Source: Candidatus Neomicrothrix sp. UBA814
Lineage (GTDB): Bacteria; Actinomycetota; Acidimicrobiia; Acidimicrobiales; Poriferisodalaceae
Direction of reading: 5' to 3'
DNA length: 64,000 bases
Assembly (NCBI GenBank): GCA_002296525.1
Contig: DBIA01000035.1
Coordinates: 62,001 to 126,000, forward strand
The notes beneath the pieces were generated by a model. That model did not search any database and was not told where the DNA came from. It worked only from the letters and a program-made list of their open reading frames with translations. A program made the translations under genes and the position numbers. Within the stretch, counting starts at the first letter, position 1, and every line of letters starts with the position of its first letter. Positions 9,177 through 17,084 of the stretch are shown here, piece by piece.

Positions 9177-9182
9177 AAGGTC

Positions 9183-10316
9183 TCAATTCCTTTTGTACTT
9201 GTGTTGAACAAATGGCATGGCAGCTATTTGGCATGGGAATTCTTTGTCTCGGGCGTGAGCGATAAGACGAGAGCTGTCTGCGGCGGCGCCCGAATCGACG
9301 TACCCCATGGCAACAGGCGCCTCACGAGTGGGGCCGAATCCTCCGCTAGTAACGAACCCCACCTCGGTGCCTTTCCGATCGAAAAGAACTGACCCCTCTC
9401 GGATGGGCCGCTTCGTTATAGAGGAAATGCCCACTCTTGTGCGTTGGGTCCCGTTAGCGATTTGATCAAGGATGATTTCGTAACCAGCAAACCCAGCTTC
9501 CTCGCGACGTCGCTTGGGAATAGTCCAAGCGAGTCGGGCCTCAATGGGTGTTGTTGTTTCGTTTAAGTCGTTCCCGTACAGGCAAAGTCCCGCTTCGAGT
9601 CGCAAAGTATCTCGCGCGCCCAAGCCACAAAACGTGATGCCATCGTGTTCCAGCAAAGCATTAGTGAGAGATGGGGCGTCGTCCGAGCCCATAACAATTT
9701 CGAATCCATCTTCTCCGGTATATCCACTTCTACTCACTTCGCAGTCGACCCCATCGAGCTGAAGTCGAACGGACTGCATGAAGCTGAGGTTTGCGACACC
9801 TTGATGAAATAGGCCAAGAATGGCTTCGGCCTCTGGTCCTTGAAGTGCTACCTGAGCCAGGTCCTGCCGAAGATTAATCTCGGTGACCTCATGCATTGCG
9901 TCCTGGATATAGGCGAGATCCCGATCTGTTTGTGAGGCATTCAGAACCAAACGGAGCCGCGATTCGTTGCGACTGACAATGAAGTCATCAACGATTCCGC
10001 CGTGAGCATTTGTAAATAGCGCGTATTGCAGCTGGTCGTTTCCGAGATCTGCGATACCAGCGGGAGTGATTTTTTCCAGAGCGCGGCTAACGGTCTCTAG
10101 CGACTGCCCTGTTTTGGGAACTAGATCAACTATTCCCATGTGGCTTACATCAAACAAACCGGCAGAAGTGCGAGTGGCTAGATGTTCGCTGATTACCCCA
10201 TCGAAACTGAGAGGAAGCTCGAACCCCGCAAAAGGCGCGACTTTCGCGCCGTGTTGGGCATAGAGGGGATAGAGGGGAGTGCGCCTCAAATTCTGTAAGT
10301 TCGGATCTTCACCCAT
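9183..10316 (-). CDS. gcvT: Glycine cleavage system aminomethyltransferase, T-protein
   Basis: GcvT releases ammonia from the aminomethyl-lipoyl intermediate and moves the one-carbon unit to tetrahydrofolate. The sequence carries the folate-binding GcvT domain (RTPLYPLYAQHGAKVAPFAG, SAGLFDVSHMG, the catalytic Asp region LQYALFTNAHGGIVDDFIV, SRSGYTGEDGFEI) and the C-terminal barrel (PIREGSVLF, GFVTSGGFGPT). ATG 10316 is taken as start; TTG 10325 and GTG 10322 are in frame just upstream, and none has a strong ribosome site. The leader contains a tandem glycine riboswitch, so expression should rise with glycine. Confidence 0.95.
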   Translation of the reverse strand: MGEDPNLQNLRRTPLYPLYAQHGAKVAPFAGFELPLSFDGVISEHLATRTSAGLFDVSHMGIVDLVPKTGQSLETVSRALEKITPAGIADLGNDQLQYALFTNAHGGIVDDFIVSRNESRLRLVLNASQTDRDLAYIQDAMHEVTEINLRQDLAQVALQGPEAEAILGLFHQGVANLSFMQSVRLQLDGVDCEVSRSGYTGEDGFEIVMGSDDAPSLTNALLEHDGITFCGLGARDTLRLEAGLCLYGNDLNETTTPIEARLAWTIPKRRREEAGFAGYEIILDQIANGTQRTRVGISSITKRPIREGSVLFDRKGTEVGFVTSGGFGPTREAPVAMGYVDSGAAADSSRLIAHARDKEFPCQIAAMPFVQHKYKRN

Positions 10317-10328
10317 AGCCACCAACCC

Positions 10329-10344
10329 GCGTCAAATCTGACGC
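10329..10344 (-). promoter_or_regulatory. Hairpin between glycine riboswitch and gcvT, possible expression platform
   Basis: A perfect 6-base-pair inverted repeat (GCGTCA, loop GATT, TGACGC) lies directly after the second glycine aptamer and 12 bases before the gcvT ATG. No U-run follows it, so it is not a classic terminator. It could act at the level of translation initiation by hiding or freeing the start region. Confidence 0.45.
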
Positions 10345-10540
10345 CCCGCGCTGTCGTGGAACCTGAGAGATTGGCCGCGATTTGCAGTTTTCCCCTTCGG
10401 TGGAGCCGTCCGAGGACAACTCGCTCTCCAGCGTTGCTTCTTCCCTGCGGTCCTGGGGCCTGAGAGTTTCCCGGGGCGGTTGCTCCTTCGGCGCCAGCCA
10501 GCTGTGTTACTTGCTGGATGAACTCTCCCACTGGGTGTTG
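10345..10540 (-). promoter_or_regulatory. Tandem glycine riboswitch upstream of gcvT
   Basis: The minus-strand leader carries two glycine aptamers in series. Aptamer I (about 10452-10535) shows GGGAGAGTT, GCGCCGAAGGAGCAA and AACTCTCAGG. Aptamer II (about 10350-10430) shows GGAGAGCG, CACCGAAGGGG and AATCTCTCAGG. These are the conserved junction elements of the gcvT RNA motif in the right order, with a short linker. Glycine binding should turn on gcvT-gcvP, and possibly the genes behind them, including selD. Confidence 0.93.
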
Positions 10541-10552
10541 GCAGCGAACGAC

Positions 10553-10558
10553 ATTCTA
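10553..10558 (-). promoter_or_regulatory. Candidate -10 element for the riboswitch-gcvT transcript
   Basis: TAGAAT on the minus strand matches five of six bases of a sigma-70 type -10 box and is placed so that transcription would begin a few bases before the first aptamer. No convincing -35 hexamer was found at 16-18 bases upstream. Confidence 0.3.
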
Positions 10559-10617
10559 ATACTCCGGGTTAACGCGAAATGGGGATTTAGACCGTATTTG
10601 GTATAGGTGAGCCCGAA

Positions 10618-10974
10618 CTAGACGAGAAAGCCAGCAATGCGATCTTTCGGCCGACCGATGATCGCTTTTTTATCTGTGACGAGAACCGGTCGCTGCATTA
10701 GCGCCTTGCGCTCGGTCAATAGCTGTACGACGGCTTCTGGATTCCCGACGTAATCGTCCGGGTTGAGCCCTAGTTCTTTAAATTTTGAATCCTTACGGAC
10801 CAGATCTTCAACTGGATCCTCAAGTACCGACACTATGTGTTCCAGTGTTGCTTGGTCCGGAGGATTCTTCATGTAGAGAACCACTTCCACTTCAACATTC
10901 TCTTGCTCGGCGACCGCCAAGGCGTTCTTGGACGAGCCTCAATGTGGGTTGTGGAAGATAGTGACTTTAGGCAT
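10618..10974 (-). CDS. ArsC-family reductase with selenocysteine at the catalytic Cys12 position
   Basis: This is an ArsC/Spx-type thioredoxin-fold protein of 118 residues. From ATG 10974, which has a strong AAGGAG ribosome site 5 bases upstream, the frame reads MPKVTIFHNPH, then UGA (10939-10941), then GSSKNALAV. It aligns without gaps to the E. coli ArsC start NITIYHNPACGTSRNTL, putting Sec exactly at nucleophile position 12 and keeping His8. The arsenate-binding arginines are also kept: Arg60 (LVRKD), Arg95 (QRPVLV) and Arg108 (IGRP). A caller stopping at UGA would start at TTG 10920 and lose the active site. No arsR, acr3 or arsB is nearby, so arsenate as substrate is unproven; a mycothiol- or mycoredoxin-linked reductase is possible. 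It follows the crotonase gene by 32 bases. Confidence 0.9.
10906..10921 (-). promoter_or_regulatory. Candidate bacterial SECIS hairpin of the ArsC-family gene
   Basis: Starting 18 bases after the UGA the mRNA can form a 6-base-pair stem (CUUGGC with GCCGAG, one G-U pair) with the loop GGUC. The first loop G is 24 bases after the UGA. GGUC also occurs in the apical loop of the E. coli fdhF SECIS. A competing fold, GCUCG/CGAGC outside CCAAG/CUUGG, exists. Both were found by hand. Confidence 0.6.
10939..10941 (-). other. UGA selenocysteine codon in the ArsC-family gene
   Basis: The TGA lies between codons for HNPH and GSSKNAL, at the place of the catalytic Cys12 of ArsC. The frame is continuous on both sides and both flanks are conserved family sequence, which argues for recoding and not for a pseudogene. 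Confidence 0.9.
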
Positions 10975-11006
10975 CGTTGCTCCTTGATGTACCGGATAGG
11001 ACCGTA

Positions 11007-11759
11007 TCAGCGTTTGAAGCCTTCTTGAATACGTTCAATCATGTCAGATGCAGGGCCGGGACCGTGTTCCCTAGCCCATTTCAACCCCTCGTCGCGGTCC
11101 AAACTTAGAAGTTGGCGCATTTGGCGCTTCTCCTCGCGCAGGGTGTGCCAAGAGTTAGCCGCTATGGTTGCCGCCCATTCAGCGGTTGCGGTTTCTAGCT
11201 CATCGCTTGGAACGCTTCGATTAGCCAGGCCCATTTGCACTGCCTCGACTCCCGTAACCATTCTTCCGCTAAACATCATGTCGCGCGCAGCGACTGGGCC
11301 AACTCGCTCTGGTAGCCGGTTTGTCATTCCCCATGTAGGTACCATGCCCCACTTGCCGTGGGTGTCACAAAATTTTGCATCGTCAGCGCAGATCAACAGG
11401 TCGCACGCAATCGCAAGTTCTAAAGCGCCCGTGTAACAGTGACCCCTGACGGAAGCGATTACAGGCTGGGGCATTGTCTCTATAAAGTCCAATAATTCTG
11501 CCTGTTGGTGCGCTCGGGTAGCACGCTCACCTCGCTCGATTGCTTTGAGGTCATTGCCAGCCGAAAAAGAGCGGCCTCTGCCCGTCAGTACTATCACCCC
11601 AATTTCTTCCTGGGACTTCGCTAAATCGTCGAGGTGTGCTTCTAGTTCCGCGAAGAGCGACGGACTTAAGGCGTTAAGGGCATCAGGGCGGTTGAAGGCA
11701 AGAGTGCTGATCCCGTCGTGATCGTTCCGGAGGACCAAATGGTTGTCGGAGGAGCTCAT
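11007..11759 (-). CDS. Enoyl-CoA hydratase/isomerase family protein lacking the catalytic glutamates
   Basis: This 250-residue crotonase-fold protein has the oxyanion-hole segments GRSFSAGNDLKA and GHCYTGALELAIACDL. In the region where hydratases carry the two catalytic glutamates (FGxPExxLGxxPGxGGTQRL), it reads DTHGKWGMVPTWGMTNRL, so neither glutamate is present at the expected site. It binds an acyl-CoA by family, but simple hydration is doubtful; another crotonase reaction such as isomerisation or hydrolysis is possible. It is followed after 32 bases by the selenocysteine ArsC-family gene and may share its transcript. Confidence 0.85.
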   Translation of the reverse strand: MSSSDNHLVLRNDHDGISTLAFNRPDALNALSPSLFAELEAHLDDLAKSQEEIGVIVLTGRGRSFSAGNDLKAIERGERATRAHQQAELLDFIETMPQPVIASVRGHCYTGALELAIACDLLICADDAKFCDTHGKWGMVPTWGMTNRLPERVGPVAARDMMFSGRMVTGVEAVQMGLANRSVPSDELETATAEWAATIAANSWHTLREEKRQMRQLLSLDRDEGLKWAREHGPGPASDMIERIQEGFKR

Positions 11760-11802
11760 AAGACCATTTTTTCACATCGATGAAATTGCTGCTCGAAGTA
11801 AA

Positions 11803-13032
11803 TCATTGGAAATTTGTGTCCAAAGCGTCTGCAGCCTCAACCTCTTCTCGCGACACGCCCAACATGAAAAGAATCGCATCCAAATATGGGACGTTGAGGG
11901 CGGTGTCGGCTGCCTCTCGCAGGGCGGGCTTCGCGTTGAACGCTATACCCAGACCAGCTTTCTTGAGCATTGGCAAGTCATTAGCGCCATCACCGATGGC
12001 AACTGTTTGTTCTAACGGGATGCCTTCCCTTAGAGCAATGTCTTCCAACAAACTGGCCTTTCGGTCAGCATCAATAATGTCACCTTCGACTTCGCCAGTA
12101 AGTACGCCATCAACTACTTGAAGGGTGTTTGAATAGGCATGATCGAGGTCTAATTCGCGTGCGAGGTGGTCAGTAAACGGAGCGAATCCGCCGCTGATGA
12201 TTGCAACTTTGTAACCAAGTCGTTTCAGCGTCCTAATAAAAGTGCGGCCACCAGCGGTGAGAATCATTTTGGATATCGAGCGCTCAATGATCTCTTGCTT
12301 TGCTCCCTTCAGGAGTGCGACACGTTTTCTAAGTGCATCCACGTAGTCGATTTCTCCGAGCATTGCTCTCTCGGTCAAATTGGCAACTTCTTCTTGGTGT
12401 CCTGCTTCTGCACCAAGTAGGTCAATAACTTCGTTACGAATCAAAGTTGAGTCAACATCGAGAACCACGAGGCGACTTGAGCGGCGCGATAAGTCGTGAG
12501 GTTGAATCGCGACATCTATTTCTTCCTGAGCGGCGACGTCCATTACTGACGCTTGTAGTTTGTCGAGATCGGCTCCTTCGACCAGGAACTCGTAACTCCA
12601 AACGGGAAAACGTGAGAGGCGATGAATTCTGTGTATGTTGCCGCCACTGGAGGCTATAGCTCCGCTTGCTCGAGCTAACGAAGTCGGCGACAACTCTGGC
12701 GCCAAAATAGTTACTACCTGTCTTCTGGCATGACGCGTTGGCGCGGCATCGACGACCTCAAAGTCGATCTCGAGGCCTCTTTCCCATCCGAATAACAGCA
12801 CTTCCTTTACCAAGTCTCGCCCAATTGGTACAACGACCGCCAGACCCAGAGTCAACTGTCGACGAACAACGACCTGTTCTATATCTTGCAGTTCGGCGTC
12901 GAGGCCGGCCAAAAGGCTCAATAAGTCGGTCGTTATTCCGGGTCGGTCGTTTCCGGTAACGCGTATTAAAATTGTTTCGGGGACAGCCACTTGTCTGACC
13001 GTAGCCCTATTGGCGCGACCAAATAGAGTCAT
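11803..13032 (-). CDS. serB: Phosphoserine phosphatase with N-terminal ACT domains
   Basis: SerB dephosphorylates phosphoserine to serine, the last step of serine synthesis. The 409-residue protein has two N-terminal ACT-type regulatory regions (about 20-90, beginning ILIRVTGNDRPGITTDLLS, and 104-180) followed by a HAD phosphatase domain (about 187-395) with the nucleophile motif DVDSTLI, the IISGGFAPF motif II and GDGANDLPMLKKAGLGIAF motif IV. The double-ACT layout is the actinobacterial SerB type and suggests serine feedback. It lies upstream of the crotonase and Sec-ArsC genes on the same strand. Confidence 0.95.
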   Translation of the reverse strand: MTLFGRANRATVRQVAVPETILIRVTGNDRPGITTDLLSLLAGLDAELQDIEQVVVRRQLTLGLAVVVPIGRDLVKEVLLFGWERGLEIDFEVVDAAPTRHARRQVVTILAPELSPTSLARASGAIASSGGNIHRIHRLSRFPVWSYEFLVEGADLDKLQASVMDVAAQEEIDVAIQPHDLSRRSSRLVVLDVDSTLIRNEVIDLLGAEAGHQEEVANLTERAMLGEIDYVDALRKRVALLKGAKQEIIERSISKMILTAGGRTFIRTLKRLGYKVAIISGGFAPFTDHLARELDLDHAYSNTLQVVDGVLTGEVEGDIIDADRKASLLEDIALREGIPLEQTVAIGDGANDLPMLKKAGLGIAFNAKPALREAADTALNVPYLDAILFMLGVSREEVEAADALDTNFQ

Positions 13033-13187
13033 TTTGCATTAAGTCAGCAAATTGTTGAATTGCTTAAAGGGGAAGCCTCGAGTTCGAGAATCGTCAGTTG
13101 CGTTCACATCACGAATTGAAAAGTAACAGCCGAAAAAAGCAGTGAATTCTGATAGGAAGATCGGAACGTGTCGTGTCGCGGAGAACT

Positions 13188-14204
13188 ATGACGACCTTAA
13201 AAGAGGTGTTTCGAAGGTTTGGGACGTGGCTCGTCCTCGCGGCGCCGGGGCTCGGGGTTGTTGTGGTGGCAACAGGACTGGCGTTATGGGCCAATGCAGT
13301 CAGTGGCGTCTCTGCGGGAGCTATCGCTCTCGGTGTCGGCTTGGCATTTGGGAATTTGGCTCCGGGTCAGGAATGGGCTCAGGCGGGTTTGGCATTTGCT
13401 TCCAGGCGCGCTCTTCGAGTCGGAGTTGTGCTTTTAGGGTTCCGGTTGAGCGTCGGGGAACTCCGCCAGAGTATGGGGCTGATCGACGTGCTGGCAGTGA
13501 TCAGCCTGGTCCTGCTCACCTTTTGGGGAGTAAGTAAAATTGCCCGACTCGTAGGCCTTTCTTCAGATTTTGGCCGCCTACTAGGAGTGGGGTATGCGGT
13601 ATGTGGGGTGTCTGCGATAGCTGCGGTTAAACCTTTGACCAAAGCAGATGACGAAGAGGTTGCCTACGCAGTGGGGCTCGTCACTCTCTTTGGAACACTC
13701 TCGATGGTGTTGTATCCAGTGGTAGCGGCATTATTGGATGTAACGCCTGAATTGTTCGGCTGGTGGGCAGGTTCAGCGATTCATGATGTCGCCCAGGTCG
13801 TCGCGACTGCAACCATGCGCGGCGACGTTGCCCTCGAAACGTCTGTTGTCGTGAAATTGGGTCGCGTGGCGCTCCTTGGGCCGATTTTGATTTTCCTAAG
13901 CTTGCGAGAAAGAAAAGATGACGCCCTTAGGGGTGGGATACTAGGACTTGTTCCGCTATTCGTCGTTGGATTCATTGCAGCAGTGGCTGCTCGTTCAAGC
14001 GGTCTGATTCCGGCTGACTCGTTAGATGTTTTGGACGCGCTGAGAAAGATCTGTCTTACAGCGGCGATGGTAGGAGTCGGGGCTTTGGTCAAGCTCCGTA
14101 ACCTGGCGACAATGGGTGGACGGCCTTTAAAGGTTGGGCTTATCTCGTGGGTACTTCTCGCTCTGGTAGCTCTGGCTGTAAGTCGGTTTGTGGTTCTTAC
14201 CTAG
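13188..14204 (+). CDS. YeiH/UPF0324 family membrane transporter (putative sulfate exporter family)
   Basis: This roughly 338-residue integral membrane protein has about ten hydrophobic segments throughout. Family motifs are visible: LGVGYAVCGVSAIAAVKP and GWWAGSAIHDVAQVVATA, plus the C-terminal KLRNLATMGGRPL. Members of YeiH/PF03601 are annotated as putative sulfate exporters, but the substrate is not settled. ATG 13188 is preferred as start because GGAG lies just upstream; GTG 13173 is an in-frame alternative. It is transcribed divergently from serB across about 155 bases in which I see no clear site. Confidence 0.88.
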   Translation: MTTLKEVFRRFGTWLVLAAPGLGVVVVATGLALWANAVSGVSAGAIALGVGLAFGNLAPGQEWAQAGLAFASRRALRVGVVLLGFRLSVGELRQSMGLIDVLAVISLVLLTFWGVSKIARLVGLSSDFGRLLGVGYAVCGVSAIAAVKPLTKADDEEVAYAVGLVTLFGTLSMVLYPVVAALLDVTPELFGWWAGSAIHDVAQVVATATMRGDVALETSVVVKLGRVALLGPILIFLSLRERKDDALRGGILGLVPLFVVGFIAAVAARSSGLIPADSLDVLDALRKICLTAAMVGVGALVKLRNLATMGGRPLKVGLISWVLLALVALAVSRFVVLT

Positions 14205-14281
14205 CTTAAATCCGGCGATCAGCTGAGCGCCGTACGAACATCGGAGTACCGTTTAAAGCCTGCAGGATTTGGAGGTCCACA

Positions 14282-15418
14282 GTGTTGATCAACGGAATGT
14301 GTGATGAAGAGTTCTCGTTAGTTCGCGATGCGTTCGAAGCTAACTTTTTAGCCGGAGATGAACTGGGCGCGAGCGTCGCTGTCACAGTTGACGGGCGTTA
14401 TGTAGTCGACCTATGGGCCGGCGATCGTAACAAAAACGGTGAATCATGGAATAGCGACACGATTGTCAATGTGTACTCGACAACCAAAACGATGGCCTCA
14501 ATTTGCCTACTGATGTTGGCCGACAGACAAGCTATCGATTTTGACCTCCCGGTAGCTCACTACTGGCCAGAGTTCGCTGCCAACGACAAAGACAAAGTCT
14601 TGGTGCGTCACGTCATGACCCATCAAACCGGATGCTCGGGTTTCCCGAGACCGATAACAGCCACCGAACTCTACGACCATTCACTTACTGCTGAGTTGTT
14701 GGCGGGGATGGAACCTTGGTGGGAAGCCGGAAGTGCCCCGGGATACCACGCATTGACACAAGGAACTATGCAGGGTGAGCTGGTGCGGCGGGTAGATGGA
14801 AGAACGTTAGGCACCTTTTTTCGAGAGGAGATAGCTGAGCCTCTTGGGGCTGACTTCCATATCGGATTAGCGCCCTCTGAAGATCATCGTGTTGCTCACC
14901 TAGACGCCCCGGAGCAGAGCATCGACAAGATCGTCGATGCTGAGCCTGACTCAATAGCGATGCGTACCTTCCGGAGTTGCGTATTGAATGGAACTGAGAC
15001 GGGGACTAGCGACTGGCGGCGCGCGGAAATCCCAGCCGCAGGGGGGATAGGCAACGCGCGATCAATTTCGCGAGTGCACTCCGCGATCGCCTGTGGTGGA
15101 ACAGTTGACGGAGTTACTTTGATGGATGCGTCGACGATTGAAGAAGCCCTGGAACGCCAGACATTCACTAAAGACTTAGTTCTCGGGTTGAACGTTCCCT
15201 ATGGCACCGGGTTCGGGATCAATCACGAACGACTACCTCTGACCCCGAGCGAGAAGACGCTCTATTGGTTCGGCTGGGGGGGCTCCATGGGCGTCATGGA
15301 CCTCGACGAACGAATCACGGTGTCGTACGCGATGAACAAGATGGCGGGCGGCCTAGTTGGAGATGACCGGGCCTTCAATCTCGTAGCGGCGGTCTATGCA
15401 GCAATTGGCAAGTCATAG
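14282..15418 (+). CDS. Beta-lactamase family serine hydrolase (esterase EstB-like)
   Basis: This 378-residue class C beta-lactamase-fold protein has the SxxK catalytic motif in VYSTTKTMASICLLM, the Tyr motif in SAPGYHALTQG and a C-terminal GWGGSMGV in place of the KTG box. This pattern is typical of esterases and D-aminopeptidase-like enzymes and not of true beta-lactamases. No signal peptide is seen, so it is probably cytosolic. GTG 14282 is the start, with a GGAGG site 8 bases upstream. It stands alone, convergent with the luciferase-like gene. Confidence 0.88.
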   Translation: MLINGMCDEEFSLVRDAFEANFLAGDELGASVAVTVDGRYVVDLWAGDRNKNGESWNSDTIVNVYSTTKTMASICLLMLADRQAIDFDLPVAHYWPEFAANDKDKVLVRHVMTHQTGCSGFPRPITATELYDHSLTAELLAGMEPWWEAGSAPGYHALTQGTMQGELVRRVDGRTLGTFFREEIAEPLGADFHIGLAPSEDHRVAHLDAPEQSIDKIVDAEPDSIAMRTFRSCVLNGTETGTSDWRRAEIPAAGGIGNARSISRVHSAIACGGTVDGVTLMDASTIEEALERQTFTKDLVLGLNVPYGTGFGINHERLPLTPSEKTLYWFGWGGSMGVMDLDERITVSYAMNKMAGGLVGDDRAFNLVAAVYAAIGKS

Positions 15419-15435
15419 CGGTCGACCATTGGAAG

Positions 15436-16449
15436 CTAGATTGCCTGAATATCTTGAATGACATCTGGGGGGAGATCGGCAGGAATTTCAGGAGACGCAC
15501 TGGCACCAATCGCATCAGTAAGACCCCCAAACCTCTCTGAAATTGCCTGTGTAATTTCATCATGGCGCCCCACAGCCGCAAATTCTCTAACGACGTCATC
15601 GCTGACCAAAGACGCCATCTTGGACCACCCATCGTTTTTCGAGAGAAAATTCAGCTCTTGTCCTAGGTCCAGAAGGTCGTGCTCTTCGAAAACAGGCCAA
15701 TAAGCCTTCGTGCTTCCGTAGAAACCTATTCGATAGCGAACCCAGTCAACCATCTCTTGCACTGATTGATCATCGGGGCCGGTGCAGACGAAACCCCCTC
15801 CGCTTATCTCGAACTCTTCTCGAGTCTTAGAGTTTTCGGCGAGGCCGGTTAGGAGTTCAGGCATTACCTGACGTTCCAGATAAGAGCGAGTGCAAAAAGC
15901 GTGGAGTCGGACGCCATCGCAGACGCGACCGGCTGTCCGTAGCATCGCAGGACCCACCGCTGCCATCGTGATTCGCGGCACTGAGACTTCGAGAGGCTCA
16001 GGGGTGAAATTCGGAGTCATAAGGGTGAAGTTGTAGAACTCACCCTCATAGTTCAACTGCTGACCAGTGCGCCACGATTCCCAGATGGCTCTTACAGCCT
16101 CAACATATTCACGCATTCTTCGTGCCGGCGGAAGCCACTTCACACTAAATCGCCGTTCGTTGTGGCCCCGTACTTGACTGCCGAGACCCAACTCAAACCG
16201 TCCCCCACTCGCGCGCTGCAGGTCCCAACCTATGTTGGCGGCAATCATTGGGCTTCGAGGAAACGCTATAGCTACGCCGGTTGCCAATGTCAGTTTTTGA
16301 GAGTGAACCGCCGCTACAGCGAGAGGAAGAAAGGGATCATGTCTATTTTCAAGCGAGACGATGCCGTCGTATCCGTCCTCTTCGATGCCCTTAATTGCAG
16401 CTGGAATCTCTCGGAGGTCCGCTTGAGGGAATGTCGTAAATACCTTCAT
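15436..16449 (-). CDS. Luciferase-like (LLM) oxidoreductase, probably F420-dependent
   Basis: This 337-residue TIM-barrel protein of the luciferase-like monooxygenase family begins MKVFTTFPQADLREIP and has the core LTLATGVAIAFPRSPMIAAN and GGRFELGLGSQVRGHNERRF. It resembles the mycobacterial subgroup TIGR03617, thought to use F420. The substrate is unknown. Its ATG overlaps the stop of the PPOX-family gene (ATGA), so the two flavin/deazaflavin proteins are likely co-translated. Confidence 0.85.
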   Translation of the reverse strand: MKVFTTFPQADLREIPAAIKGIEEDGYDGIVSLENRHDPFLPLAVAAVHSQKLTLATGVAIAFPRSPMIAANIGWDLQRASGGRFELGLGSQVRGHNERRFSVKWLPPARRMREYVEAVRAIWESWRTGQQLNYEGEFYNFTLMTPNFTPEPLEVSVPRITMAAVGPAMLRTAGRVCDGVRLHAFCTRSYLERQVMPELLTGLAENSKTREEFEISGGGFVCTGPDDQSVQEMVDWVRYRIGFYGSTKAYWPVFEEHDLLDLGQELNFLSKNDGWSKMASLVSDDVVREFAAVGRHDEITQAISERFGGLTDAIGASASPEIPADLPPDVIQDIQAI

Positions 16450-17048
16450 GAGCTTGGTCGTGTGGGTAGAACATCAGCGAAGGTGTCCCACTCTTTCCAA
16501 TCTGGCTGAGGGGGAGTGATCTCACCGCCGGGCGCAAACTCAGAAATAGTTCCAGATTCCAAATCGTGGATATATCGCGGGCAGTTAGGAAAAACCCGAC
16601 TTACCTGAACCTCCACGACTGCCTCAGACCCCTCGAACTGCTCTAAGGACGGTTTGTCGAGGAGAACCTGAGCGTTGCCGTGTACTCGTATCCGGTTAGC
16701 TTTTTCGTTCTGGCGAATAAAGAGAAGAGCGACTCGGCTTGTTTCGTGGATGTTCCCGAGTGATCGGAACATGCCATTTCCATCGTATGAGGGGAAACGG
16801 ATTGTCTGTTTGTCTAATACCCGGACAAACCCAGGGCGACCACCTTTGTATGAGACATCAGGGAAACCATTCTGGTCAACGGTGGCTAAGAAAAAGTACG
16901 TGGCGCGCTCAAAGTAGGCAGCGGTCTTCTCGTCTATGGAATCTTTGACGGTTACCTCTTTGAGACGGTCCGCTAATCGTCGAGCATCAAAGTGGTCCTG
17001 CAGGGCTCGCGCTCCTGTCCCATATAGGTCACTCGCTTCTTCAGTCAT
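16446..17048 (-). CDS. Pyridoxamine 5'-phosphate oxidase family flavoprotein
   Basis: This 200-residue split-barrel flavin/F420-binding protein has the core YFFLATVDQNGFPDVSYKGG followed by IRFPSYDGNGMFRSLGNI and VALLFI, typical of the PPOX-like general stress/FMN-binding group. It is not pyridoxine biosynthesis PdxH. The gene starts at ATG 17048 directly behind a GGTGAGGAG stretch and overlaps the downstream luciferase-like gene by 4 bases, which suggests a joint redox role. Confidence 0.85.
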   Translation of the reverse strand: MTEEASDLYGTGARALQDHFDARRLADRLKEVTVKDSIDEKTAAYFERATYFFLATVDQNGFPDVSYKGGRPGFVRVLDKQTIRFPSYDGNGMFRSLGNIHETSRVALLFIRQNEKANRIRVHGNAQVLLDKPSLEQFEGSEAVVEVQVSRVFPNCPRYIHDLESGTISEFAPGGEITPPQPDWKEWDTFADVLPTRPSS

Positions 17049-17084
17049 CTCCTCACCCTAGACGGCTACGCGTCAGTCACTTGG

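Noticed and set aside
10618..10974. Arsenic-resistance locus
   Set aside because: The ArsC-family fold is present but no arsR, arsenite pump or arsenite methyltransferase is adjacent; neighbours are a crotonase and the gcv riboswitch.
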